Shown here: positions 32,697-43,720 of the stretch, piece by piece
Layout of the letters: each line of letters opens with the position of its first letter
How positions within the stretch are numbered: position 1 is the stretch's first letter
Origin: Chlamydoabsidia padenii
Taxonomy: Eukaryota > Mucoromycota > Mucoromycetes > Mucorales > Cunninghamellaceae
Direction: 5' to 3'
Assembly: GCA_025330725.1 (NCBI GenBank)
Contig: JAIWND010000013.1
Location: 1-64,000, forward strand
Length of the DNA: 64,000 nucleotides
Translations under genes and position numbers: made by a program
The notes under the pieces: generated by a model
Seen by the model: only the letters and a program-made list of their open reading frames with translations
Database searches by the model: none
Told to the model about the DNA's origin: nothing

Positions 32697-33180
32697 GAAA
32701 AGGTAAAAGTCATTGCAAGTCTAAACATACTAACACAAGGGTCATGGTACTTGAATTTGCGGTAAATTATGTTGGAAATGGATCATAGTGTCCACATGGC
32801 CACTTCAATCATAAGCATCCGTTGACAATGGGTCGGTAAAGCTCCTTCCAACTCTGACTAGGGACTGGCGGGATTTGAAAATGATTTTTGCTTCTGTCTG
32901 CAAAAGACAGTTGAAACTCATTACAAGCTTGAACAGACTGACACAAGGATCTTGACGCTTGAATTTTGTGGTAAAGTATATTGGAAATGGGTTATAGTAT
33001 TCACATCACCACTTTAATCATTAGCATCCTTTAACAATGGAGCGAGAGAGCCCGTTCAAAATCTTAGTGAGGAATCAAGGTAAAGCGGGGTTTAAATACC
33101 CAGTGGGGTTCATGACAGGTAAAAGTCATCGCAAGTTCGGACAGATTGACACAAGGGACTTGGTGCTTGACTTTTAACCT
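32697..33180 (+). repeat. Diverged tandem copies of a ~130-200-bp repeat
   Basis: Three units share AAGTCATTGCAAG/AAGTCATCGCAAG, then GACACAAGGRNCTTGGTGCTTGA-like text, TATTGGAAATGG and AATCATTAGCATCC (units start near 32705, 32905 and 33120, the last partial). A fourth, inverted copy is at about 44475-44612. Confidence 0.75.
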
Positions 33181-34475
33181 AAATACCATAACCATTTGAC
33201 GTCTAATAAAGACCCCACCCTTTTGTATTACTTATTTTTTATTGATTTGATTGACTACATGTAGACATAATCCTAAAAATTATACGATTTCCCCAGCACT
33301 GACCACCTCCTATCTTTGAGACATTCTTGTCCATTGTTTGAATGATTGATTCACTATCAATTTCCACACGCTATCATTTCCCCAACACTGATCGCCAACT
33401 TTTTTTCCCCCTTCATCCTTTATGTCTTCTTTCCGCCCTCCTTCCTCCATTTCCAATATGATTGAATGAATCCTCTCTCTGTCTCTCTCTCCTCTGTCTT
33501 CTATCCGCTCTCCTTCCGCCACTGCTAATGTGGTCAGCCAGGCTGCAACGGTTCTACAATCTAATAATTCATGTAATAATGCTGGTCACTTGGTATGAAT
33601 CATCTCTCTCTCTCTCTATACCCAGTCCACTCCTTCATTATGTTCAATTTTTTCCGGGAAGTTATCGCAACCCACACACACTGCACTTCGGTGATAATTT
33701 TTATCATTCAAGTGGTAAGTTTTATCATTTCCATAGACAAAAGCGGCTGATCACAGTACTAACTGACTGCTTGATTTCTTTTCCTATGTACGATTGCTTT
33801 TGATCATTTCTTTCAACCACTTTCAAACATCGTATATTTTATTATTGTTTTTATTTAATTAATTAATAAAGCTTGTAGAATAGAACAGTGATTGCTTTTT
33901 ACTGTGAACATTGGTGATTTTGTTTTGATCCTACGATTTTTTTTTTAAATTTGTACTGCTCAGTGCAATGAAGTATATATACTTTTTCTTCCCCTCTTCT
34001 TTTACAATAAACTGTAGCTGACTTGATCTTTTACTGAAATATGGATGTCATCGTTTGATAGAAACAAGCATACAAAATTTAAATCTTCAGTAATTCGCGG
34101 TGGTAATCGAACGCATGACTATTTTGGATGGTGATTTGGAGGGGGGTCAAGCTTCCACAATTCGACACACCTTTAAAAAAGGAGACAGTCAGCAAAACGA
34201 AAGGCAGAGTACTGGGTGTATCCTTGAAGATCCTTGTGAGTCATCATATGGCAAGCTTCTTTTATACTTGTCGTAAGAGTTTCCTGTTCCATTAGCAACT
34301 GTCACTTTATTGAATACTTTACTTTGGACCAAAATAAGCCAAAGTGAAGAAAAAACTAATGAAATGGAAGGGGGTGTTTTCATACAATTAGTTGGAGGAG
34401 GGAGGGGGCAGTTTGCTTGAGCAGTAGCAGCTGCAAAGTAGTATTAAAAACGGTAAAAGAGAGGAGGAAGGGGTT

Positions 34476-34618
34476 TGTTATTATAGAGTCTGTTATGGAC
34501 GGGATTCAATATAGATTTATTAAGAGAGAAAAAGAGAAGTCTTAATAATAACAACCAGGGTGGCTGATATATCTAATAAAACATGCGTATCATCTCTACT
34601 TGTAAGTCAGACACGACA
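34476..34618 (-). repeat. 3' LTR (left copy)
   Basis: 143 bp, about 95% identical by eye to the right LTR. Preceded by the GGGTT target duplication. Confidence 0.9.
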
Positions 34619-34658
34619 TTGCCCCCTACCAGGTTGAACATAACCTGCTTAAAAGTGC

Positions 34659-35937
34659 TTAACATCTGTCCTTCGCAACGCGGCTTTTCTTGACTCTCTT
34701 GTGAGGTCGTTCTTGCCAGTAATTATGGATTGCAGTTGTTCCACTGGTAAAGTCTTCTACAGCTAAACAGGTCTCTTCTTCTTGGGGGTCTTTCCAACGA
34801 ACTTTATATAGGAGCTCATCGTCAACGGTGTAACCGTGATCAACAATGCGATCTATTTCCAGAGAAGGTTCATCAGGAACGGTAGGGTCCTGTGAGACAC
34901 TTTTTAACATATGTGGTGCATAAGAGCCCGGCAATATTTCCTCTAGTCTGATGTCCTTTAATTTATAGGCACCTCCTCTATTCTTCTCTATTACACGGAA
35001 AGGACCTTCATATTTTGGTTCCAATTTTCTGGTCGCAAGGGGGTTGGCTATAGCCACCAACGATCCAGGTACAAACTCGATAATCTTGTGTTTCTTGTTG
35101 AAACTAGCCTGTGAAGCCTCTCTTACAGTCTTGATACGTTTCGTGATGGCCGGAATGATGGTATTTTGCACATTATCTATCAGCTCTTCGACATCATCGT
35201 TGATTTCCGCTGCCGTTGCGTGTTTCTCGATTTGAGGGTCCTCACTGCGATAGTCAATGAAACCATTCAATCTCCTGAAGAACATTAAGGAAAATGGGGC
35301 TGAATTGTGTAACGGAGCTATCTTAGCATTCGTAGCGTAAGAGACCATGGGTACGTATTCATCCCAATCTTTCAACTGACTGTTCAGCTGCTTCTTTAAC
35401 GCCAATGTAGTTGTCTGTACCTTGCGTTCCGCTGCTCCATTCGCTCTTGAGTGATATGGTGCCACTAATCTGTGGTCTATTTTAGATTCACGACATACCA
35501 ACTGCACCAATTCGTTAATAAATTCCGTTCCATTATTCGATTGTAATACTTTAGGGAACCCAAATTTGCAAAAGGTGTTTACCAGTACTCATGCGGTAGT
35601 AATAGAAGTTTTATCCGGAATAGCCTCCAACACTACGTATTTAGAGAAAATATCCACCATTACGAATAAATAATGGTTACCTCAATGCGATGTAGGAATT
35701 GACCCAGCCTAATCAATGGCCCAGTGCTTCCCAGGTCCATTTGCGGTTATAGATTTCAAGGGGTGGTATCCTTTTCTCGTAATGTTATATTGCGTGCATT
35801 GTTGGCATTGATTAACCAACTCAATAACATCGTCCTTCAGGTTAGTCCAGCGTATGCCTAACTCATGGACGGCTCTCACGATCGCGTCTGCTCCAAATTG
35901 TTCTAAACTATGCTGTCGTGCCAATTATTCACGGCGT
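34659..35937 (-). pseudogene. Gypsy integrase with C-terminal chromodomain, interrupted
   Basis: From the right: the HHCC zinc-finger end NQCQQCTQYN, then a core domain with VMVDIFSKYV (first Asp), GTEFINELVQL and the AERKVQTT region with the catalytic Glu. The GPFRVIEKNRGGAYKLKD barrel and a chromodomain (IDRIVDHGYTVDDELLYKVR, then WKDPQEEETCLAVED) follow. Four in-frame stops lie between about 35585 and 35930. Each can be explained by one C-to-T or G-to-A transition (two at Gln-type and two at Trp-type codons). The integrase activity is therefore lost. The chromodomain itself reads through intact. Confidence 0.88.
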
Positions 35938-36094
35938 TCTTCTTCAGTTGGAGAATGCCTTTCTTCAGATTCGAGGTCCCTAGTGTGCATGGACCTATAA
36001 AACATATTCAATATGGAATTGAATTTTCGATCTGGTGGTGTAAACATGTCGTCTTCTAGTCGGGTCTGCATTTCAGCCTCTTCATTTTTCTTTT

Positions 36095-37534
36095 TTATTG
36101 CTCGTAAATGGGTTGTCTTGCTATCATCCTCACCCTTCCCGCCAGCGTTGGTCGTGGATCGAACAAACGTGACAAAGCATCAGGCATCACATTCTTGACA
36201 CCGGGTAAGTGGTAAACCTCGAAATTATAGTCCAAGAGAGTGTCCAACCAGTTACACATCATAGGGTTGATATCTGGTTGTGTGTGAATGTAAGTGAGTG
36301 CACGGTAATCCGTAAAAAGGACAAAACGGTTGCCCCATAAGTATTTGTGGAATTTCTTGAGTGAAAAAACAATGCCTAATAATTCCCGTTTGGTGGCCGA
36401 ATAATTGCGTTCTGATTTGGATAGAGATCGTGCGTGGAAGCCGATGTAACAAATTTTGGAGTCAATGATCTGGTAGAGGATAGCACCTAAACCCAAGCTA
36501 GAGGCATCCGTAGCCACATAAAAAGGATGTTCATGTTGGGAAATACCAGGATAGGAGAATGGCGCAAAACATATTTGAGGCCGTCAAATTGCTTCTGGCA
36601 GTCCTCGGTCCAGAGACCCTGTAGCGAGCCTGCATTTCGTAATGGATTGAGTTCACTAGTAAGGTTGGCCAGCTCAGGTATATGTACCCGGAAAAAATTG
36701 ACAAGACCCAGAAATCGCTGGATATCAAGACCAGTACGGGGTGTTGGCCATGCCTGAATAATGGTCACTTTTTTACTGTCTACTGCAACGCCGGCTGACG
36801 AGATCGTAATGCCTAAAAGAGAAACAGAAGCATGCGCAAAATGACATTTGTCCAGGTTCAAACCAAATTCACCTTTGTCAATCTTTGGATAATCGTGGCA
36901 ATGTGCATGACATGCTCAGGTAAAGCCTTCTAAAAAATGATAATATCATCCACAAAGGCAGTGACATATGGAAGAACTTGGAGTAAGTTCACCATGACCC
37001 GTTGAAAGTTAGAAGAAATAGGTTTGAGACCAAAGGGACAGCCCTGAAATTGGTATTGAACATTTCGGTGCATAAAGGAGGTTTTCACCTGGTGAGCTTC
37101 ATAAATTTTGAAACGGTGGAAGACACTCTTTAGATCCAGAGTCGTAAAATTGCTTGCACCCGCCAATAAATTGAAAATATCATCAATCAGGGGCAGCGGA
37201 AAACGATCATCTTTAAGAGGACGGTTGATCATGCGAGGATCCAAACATGATCGTCGCTTAGCAATGATGCCATCAGGGGTTTTCTTTGGGGCTAACGTAA
37301 GAGGGGAGTACCATTCCATATTTACACTAGTAGCTCTTTTAATAGTGCCATTCCGCAACCAGTCATCCACAGCCTGGTCCACCACGGGCATCAGTGCAAA
37401 AGGAATGGGATACTGTCGTCGGTTGGCCGTTTCTCCTGGTGGGGTGTCCAAATAGATCACCGATTCTGGCATAGTGCAAAAAATATTGGAAGGAATGTTT
37501 TGACTGGCTTGTGTCGTATCAGGCATTACTACCC
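36095..37534 (-). pseudogene. Gypsy reverse transcriptase / RNase H, frameshifted
   Basis: The RT palm is in the 37526-36930 frame (SPLTLAPKKTPDG, FTTLDLKSVFHRFKI, QFQGCPFGLKP, and the YVTAFVDDIIIF active site with the DD pair). After a stop the frame shifts to 36861-36487 (LDKCHFAHASVSLLGITIS, RFLGLVNFFRVHIPEL). RNase H follows (ATDASSLGLGAILYQ, SKSERNYSATKRELLGIV). A further frameshift lies near 36100 in an A/T run. Confidence 0.9.
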
Positions 37535-37924
37535 AACTGTGGAATTAGCTTCTATGAAACTTGACGACTAGAAATAAAGAATCTGACCCTCTAATAAAGT
37601 CTCACATACTTAAGGTAGCATGAGTAATGATGATTTAACTTCCGCTCCCAGAAAAAAGGGAGTCAGGAGACCTTTCAAGATCTTTGGTACAATCTTTTAC
37701 CAATTAAAAAGTTTTCCTTCAACGAAGAGGAACAGCAGTCAGATCTATGGGATCTATGAATCTTTCTATTGGTGCCGTGTTAGCCAGTTAGAAATTTATC
37801 AACGCCTATATAAGCAGCAGAAGCTTGTCTCCTCTATTTTGTTCGAATCACTTTTTATTATTCATTCTTTAACAACATAAAAATAAAGGGTAATAACAGC
37901 TGTCGTTTATTTTTGTATTATTCC
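37535..37924. mobile_element. 390-bp insertion in the gypsy element
   Basis: Flanked by CTACCC on both sides (37529-37534 and 37925-37930). Removing it and one CTACCC reconnects the pol frame across the junction. On the plus strand it contains a TATATAAG box (near 37809) and AATAAAG sequences, resembling a small LTR or promoter-bearing sequence, but it lacks TG...CA ends. Identity unknown. Confidence 0.55.
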
Positions 37925-37930
37925 CTACCC

Positions 37931-38400
37931 TACATTCTTCAGTTGTAATAACGGGGCAACGACTTCGATCAGACGTGTACGCTCAGCCGCAGTGCCCACT
38001 GGCGATGCATCTGGCACTGGAAGCGTATCATCGATTTCTTCTTCTTTGCCTGAGCCTGGAAAATAAAATGATACCCCATACCTCCGATATACATACCAAC
38101 TTTGTGAAATAAATCATAATCCACGCATACGTGAGTATCGCTGGACATATTAAATACTTCAAAGCTATGGTATACCACACGATTATTGTGTGTCACCCGT
38201 AAAAGTTCGGTACATCCTGTTCTTTCCATTGTCTGATTACCCAGGGCCATAACCACAGCTCCTTGAGACGACAATATTTCAATGTTATTTTTATTACAAA
38301 AAGAAGGGGAAATATCACCAAGTGTGGCTCCTGTATCGACCAAGGCCATCGCTTCAGCGTCCTGACGTAACCGTGGTGTCGTGCATGATCGCATCGGCAT
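37931..38400 (-). pseudogene. Gypsy aspartic protease region
   Basis: The frame has the retropepsin active site ALVDTGATLGDIS and a later CVDYDLFHKVGMYIGGMGY segment. It ends at a stop at 37969 and needs a frameshift to join the reverse transcriptase. Confidence 0.8.
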
Positions 38401-39992
38401 CCGGAACTAGAGATGGAGGAGGAGGAGAGACCCGAACTTTGTTCCCCTCTGCCCACGCTATCCATTCCGTCGGTCGTTGGTGTTGTCCTTCGTGGCGTCC
38501 CTGCTGAGAAGCGGGCTTCTTGGATGATCGCACGCTAAAGAATTTCTTTCCATGCTGGTCGGTAGGTGCAGATTGCCCTTCTATGTGATTGTTCTTCCAT
38601 GTTTTGTTGTGATGCTTGGGATATAGTGCACTCTTGTTGTAATACCCATCCTTTTGCCGGAAGAATTGACCAGAAGTTTGGTGCTCACGATAGTGTTGTC
38701 CTGATCTGTCATGCGAGCGGCGATCCTGGTAAGGGCGTCTATCAGAACTAAATAAACATCGAGAGTATCGCGAACGTCGATCCTTGTTACCATTCGCCAG
38801 CCAGCCTGAGCAATCCCTAAAAGAGTGATTTGCCATAAGCCCTCCGTGAGTAGGACAAGGTTGGTCCAAGAAAGATTCTCTTCGGCCCAGCAATAATGAT
38901 GATGATAATGATGATGATGCTGGTGCCAATGGTGCTAGTGATGATGATGATGATGGTAAAAATGGTAATGGTGCTGTCGTGTTGGTGCATAAAGCCCAAA
39001 CTTCAGACTTAACTAAGGCCAGAGTCAGCTTCTTCAGATCCTCCGCGGTCGTCAAGTCGCCCCCAAACTTGGCTAAGAGTTGCCCTAACACCGCTTGTTG
39101 GAGCAAGAGATTTCCGTCCAAAGAAGTCAGCAGCATGCGCGCCACCTCCTTTGAATCATCAATGTTGCCGTTGCGACGCACAGCCTCCCACCTATCAAAA
39201 AATATTGCTACCTGCTCCTGTCGCCTTATTTTCATCCCCTTCAGCACTGCCCTAAAGTCCTTTTTGCCATGCTGACCATACCGGTCCAACATGTGCACCT
39301 TACCTTCTTGCCAGGACATTCCTACGTACTTACTGTCCCGAGGCGGGTATAACCAACGCTGATCTCGGGGCATGTAGCGGTACATGCCGACTAGCCAATT
39401 GGAGTTGATGTGCAAACCCAAAGGTCAGAGCATCTTCGAAATGATCAAGGAAATCTTGGATGGACTCATACATCTTTTTGTTGGGTTGCCATACCGTGCC
39501 CCGGAATTGGAAGCAAGGTAGATCCAAACGGTCCAGTTTATCAGCGCCGTCCTTGATAAGGGTAGGTTCCACGGGTACCATAGCCACGTCTTGATTGTGA
39601 TCCAGGGTCAGGTTGTCCACCGAGCAGTCGCAGATCAACTCAAAGTTTTGCTTCATGAGGGTGATCATCTCCTGACATTCCACCTTCCCCACCGCGAGCT
39701 CCGCGCGTGTTTGCGTCGTCGCTTCGTCGTGCAAGCCAACCAAAGAGATTAAACAGTTGTTGTATCCAATCAGGTCTTGTTTGGTCTTCGCCAATATGTC
39801 AATCACGTTTTGCGCTTGTTGACGCTTGTCGGCAGGCAGCCGGTCAACGAATTGCTGCTGTTGAGGCGGAACCACAGGAGGCAAAGGAGGCAAACCCTCG
39901 TTCAGGGCAACATCCCTATAAAACGATTCAGGGGACGTTTCCCGGAAACTGGTGCGAGGTGTTGTGCACAGACTACGCACGCCATCTGCCAA
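38354..39992 (-). pseudogene. Gypsy gag region, frameshifted
   Basis: Two overlapping frames (39992-39330 and 39421-38354) together carry capsid-like text (YESIQDFLDHFEDALTFGFA, then DRWLYPPRDSKYVGMSWQEG) and a basic Ser/Arg/His-rich tail. The break lies near 39420, within the capsid. No CCHC knuckle was seen. Confidence 0.75.
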
Positions 39993-40082
39993 TCCATTGA
40001 CATGATGATCAGTGGTGCCAACTTGTTGCTGTTGTTGTTATTGTTGTTGTTGTTGCACTGTGAAAACTCGTCAAAAAAAAAG

Positions 40083-40223
40083 TGATTATAGAGTCTGTTA
40101 TGGACAAGATTCAATATAGATTTATTAAGAGAGGAAAAGAGAAGTCTTAATAATAACAACCAGGGTGACTGATATATCTAATAAAACATGTGTAACATCT
40201 CTACTTGTAAGTCAGACACGACA
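40083..40223 (-). repeat. 5' LTR (right copy)
   Basis: 141 bp, followed by the GGGTT target duplication. A (GTTGTT)n tract lies just inside. Confidence 0.9.
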
Positions 40224-40228
40224 GGGTT

Positions 40229-40931
40229 CATTTTAGACCGAACAACGAGAACTCTTTAATCTAAAACAGAGAATTCAGTTTAGAGATGACGAGCCCAGTA
40301 AGCACATACTAGCATTACAAACCTGATAACTTGCAATTGCATCGAATGAGTAGATTTAAGTCAACCAATCACCAGTAGAAGACAAAGTGAGTAATCAATC
40401 ATCCAACAAACCCATCATATCATATACGTCTTGTTTCTGTATTCAATCCAAATCCAAGTTCCTCTATTTGGCACAACGCTACTTGTAAAGAATCATTGCA
40501 GATCATTGATTCTGCATGACGTCTTACACTTTCACTTTGAACGTCAACAATGATCGTGTTCATGTTGGCTACTGCAGGCCATCGATTGATACTTACCCAA
40601 GAAGATTCGACAGCTGCGTCATTTTTTTCAAACCGCGACATTTTTTTTCTTGAAGGGCGACATCCAACTCCGGAATGACTGTATTGGTAGTCATGACCAT
40701 CGCCAATCCCAATTTTGAATCACCCGGACATTCAAAAGCCTACAAAGGTGGGTAAAGAGAGAAACACATGTTGACTTACTTGGAGATTGAGAAAGTGTTA
40801 AAGCATCATTACCAGATAAGGAACAAAGTAGTTTGGTGGATGTGACACAGACAAAAAACCTTTTTTCCTCCTCCCCCGCTCTCACCTTTTTTTTTTGTCT
40901 CTCTTCTCCTTCCCTTAAGAATTTAACATAT
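40229..40931. other. Intergenic region with one possible small gene
   Basis: A 73-codon minus-strand frame (40420-40641) begins MSRFEKNDAAVESSWVSINR and is compositionally protein-like, but no family is recognised. It lies head to head with the PAK gene, about 290 bp apart, so a shared promoter is possible. Confidence 0.35.
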
Positions 40932-42131
40932 ATGGGAAACACCGTTGCTACACCGTCACATATTACTGCCTCCTCTTCTTCATCATCGTCGCGATATGCT
41001 CGACCATCTACAGCTGGACTTGCATCATCATCGGCCACATCATCATCAAAATCATCTCCTCCGCCTCCTTCTTCGTCTGGCCACAACTTGAGAAAGATGA
41101 AATCTTCATCAACTTTATCGAGCTTGGGAAGATTATATCAACATGCTAACCATTCTAGTGGTTCGGTAGTATCAAGGCTATCGAAATCCAGTACTCGCCA
41201 ACACCAACCATATGGAACGTGTAGTAGTAATGACAGAATATTGGATATTGGCAAACCCACCCAGTTTGAACATGGTATACATGTTGAATACAACAAAGAT
41301 AACGGCAAATATATGGTAAGTATTTTTATAAAGTAAAGACTGGGTATTCTCTTCTTTTCTTTTTAACGACTTTTTATTCATGTTAGGGACTTCCGGACGT
41401 ATGGCAATCGAATTTACCAAGCGATGATGTCCTTGATACCAATTATATCAATCCTAATTTGGTACCCTCCCCTGCTAATAATCATTGTAAGCGAAAAAAA
41501 AACAAAACAAAACAATTATATCAGAGCTACCGGTTATTGTTTTTAACCCGTACCTTTTCCATCAAGCCAAAAAGAGGCCTACTCCATCAGTTCGATCTGC
41601 CACGACAATATCATCAATATCATCAACATCATCATCAACAGTAGCAACAGCAACAGCAGCACCCGCGGTAGTATCTGCTTCTTCTAAAAAGTCAGCAACA
41701 ACAACAACAACAACAACAAAACAAAAAACAACACCTACAACATCATCACCATCATCACTATTATCAGTATCAGTATCAGTATCAGCATCAACACCAACAT
41801 CAACTTCATCAGCATCTTCATCTTCAATTTCATCTTCATCAAATTCATTACCCAATACTGCTAACAAAAAACCATCAATGATCGGTAAACCATACAATAT
41901 TCAACATCATATACATGTAGAAGTAGATCAATATGGATTCAAAGGATTACCATTGGAATGGCAACGTATATTACGGTCTTCAGGTATCACGGAGGATATT
42001 GTAAATGCGAATCCAAAGACGGTACAACATTTAATGCACGTGCGGATGCCCGACTCACTTCAACAAAAGTCCGCCTCCAAAGATACACCCACTACATCTT
42101 CTTCACCGACTCGTCAGAATAATTATAATAC

Positions 42132-42170
<39 letters not shown>

Positions 42171-43720
42171 TAATAATAGTAATAATAATACCACATCTTT
42201 TGATCTACCTGTTGGATTTGCTCCTCCATCAAGGGCCAGGCATTCGAAATTAGCACCATCATCATCGTCTCGTCTATCAGTTACAGTTGCCCGATCGACT
42301 TCTTCAGATTCTTTGGTATCCTCTTGTTTATCTGTATCTGATCCATCTGATCCAGTGCCAGGTAATTACATTGGTATAATAATAGCAATCTGGCAAGTAT
42401 ATCTCATATCTTCTTTATATATAGATACAGAAACGGATGTTAAAAACTTGCAAGAGGACAAAGCTCATTTGAATTTGCATTCTGATTTTATTGGTAAGGT
42501 AAGAGAGATGGGAATCATGACAAATTTGTAATTGTATTGACACCTCCCCCCCTTTTTTTTGTATGGTGGTGAATATAGATGATATTGTTGATCATGCTGA
42601 TCCTACTACACTCTACACTGACTTTATACTAATAGCTGAAGGCGAATCGGGTCCCATGTATGCTGCCAAACAAACAAGTACTAATCGGACTGTAAGTTAT
42701 ATCTCGAGTGATTCTTATTATAAACTAACCAACTCTCTTGTCTCTGTAGGTTGCCATCAAGAAAATAAACAAAGAATCTTTACAGAAACTCGCCAAGATT
42801 CGTAACGAATTGACAACAATGAAAATGAGTCGACATCCTAATGTGGTGGAATTTATTGCCTGCTATACGACTAGCACTGAAATATGGGTTGTAATGGAAT
42901 ATATGGACGTAGCATTATCTGATATTATCTCGGTGGACACTCCTGTACATGAAGAATCATCAACAAGGCAATATCGTGAACGTATGACTGAAGAGCAAAT
43001 GGCTCGGGTGGCACGTGATGTCTTACGGGCATTGGGTCGATTAGATAAACTTGGTAGGATACATCGAGATATCCGAAGTGATAATGTCTTGATTAATATG
43101 CGTGGTGAAATCAAATTGACTGATTTCAGTCATTGTGCTCAATTGACTAAAGATCAACCTAAACGAAACTCAGTCATCGGAACTCCTTATTGGATGGCAC
43201 CTGAAGTGATCAAAGGGCAAGACTATGATGCAAAAGCCGATATTTGGTCTTTAGGTGTCCTAATGATGGAAATGGCTCAAGGTGATCCTCCTTATGTTGA
43301 ATATCCTCCATTAAGAGTAAGCTTTTCTTCTTGGGAACAAGGAGCAGAGACCGATGAAAGCTAACCATGAATATTCTACTTTTTACTTCTTCTCAGGCCT
43401 TGTTTTTAATCGCATCCAATGGACTTCCCACCTTGCACGAACCTGGTCGTTGGTCTGGTCATTTTAAAGACTTTGTACAACAGTGCACCACTGTCAATCC
43501 AGTAAAAAGGCCAGATGCTGCCGCTTTATTAAGGGTAAGCGCTAAATCTTTTTTTTTTTTTTTTTTTTTTTTTGTTATAATGACTGTATCTGATTTTCTT
43601 TCTCTTTCTTAATAGCACCCATTTGTATTATCGGTGGCCACCAAAGAAGACATTATACAGCTATTAGACGAAACAAGACAACTGGAGGAACTCATGGACA
43701 CACAGGAAGATGACGAATGA
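40932..43720 (+). CDS. PAK-family Ser/Thr kinase with two CRIB motifs
   Basis: Eight exons: 40932-41315, 41387-41486, 41567-42361, 42425-42493, 42579-42691, 42750-43316, 43397-43534, 43616-43720 (756 aa). CRIB-like motif 1 is at about residues 106-139 (IGKPTQFEHGIHVEYNKDNG, then GLPDVW). Motif 2 is at about 266-300 (IGKPYNIQHHIHVEVDQYGF, then GLPLEWQRIL). Ser/Thr- and Asn-rich linkers surround them. Kinase domain: loop EGESG, VAIKK (Lys about 491), IHRDIRSDN (Asp about 594), DFS in place of DFG (Asp about 612), GTPYWMAPEV and DIWSLGVLMMEM. PAKs are Cdc42/Rac effectors controlling polarity. No PH domain was seen, unlike Cla4. An upstream ATG at 40833 would add a T-rich hydrophobic stretch and was not preferred. 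Confidence 0.88.

Larger units (their letters stand above)
31609..34475. other. Gene-poor repeat region
   Basis: About 2.9 kb without a recognised gene. It contains a poly(T) run (31671-31695), two adjacent GC-rich hairpins (32239-32276), a triplicated AAAATACTGCTTTTT motif (about 32417-32462), a hairpin at 32501-32523 and a diverged tandem repeat (32697-33180). ORFs here look random. Confidence 0.6.
34476..40223 (-). mobile_element. Ty3/gypsy LTR retrotransposon (chromovirus), full length but inactivated
   Basis: Minus-strand element bounded by LTRs at 40083-40223 (5') and 34476-34618 (3'), both TG...CA, with a 5-bp duplication GGGTT at 34471-34475 and 40224-40228. A purine-rich GGTAGGGGGCAA (minus strand, just inside the left LTR) fits a polypurine tract. 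Coding order along the minus strand: gag, aspartic protease, reverse transcriptase, RNase H, integrase, chromodomain. This is the Metaviridae order. The frame is interrupted by several stops and frameshifts and by a 390-bp insertion, so this copy cannot be autonomous. It is a fungal genomic retroelement. Confidence 0.92.

Noticed and set aside
34085..34130. tRNA-like B box (GTTCGATTACC on the minus strand)
   Set aside because: No A box, anticodon stem or acceptor stem could be paired around it.
38322..40085. Plus-strand ORFs within the retrotransposon
   Set aside because: Antisense to gag, with no motifs. The gag/pol reading on the minus strand explains the region.
34471..40228. Repeat-induced point mutation as the sure cause of the stops
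   Set aside because: Only four sites were examined and their contexts are mixed. RIP is not established in Mucoromycota. Kept as an open transition bias.
41562..41897. Minus-strand Asp/Val-rich ORF
   Set aside because: Antisense of the Ser/Thr-repeat linker of the PAK kinase.
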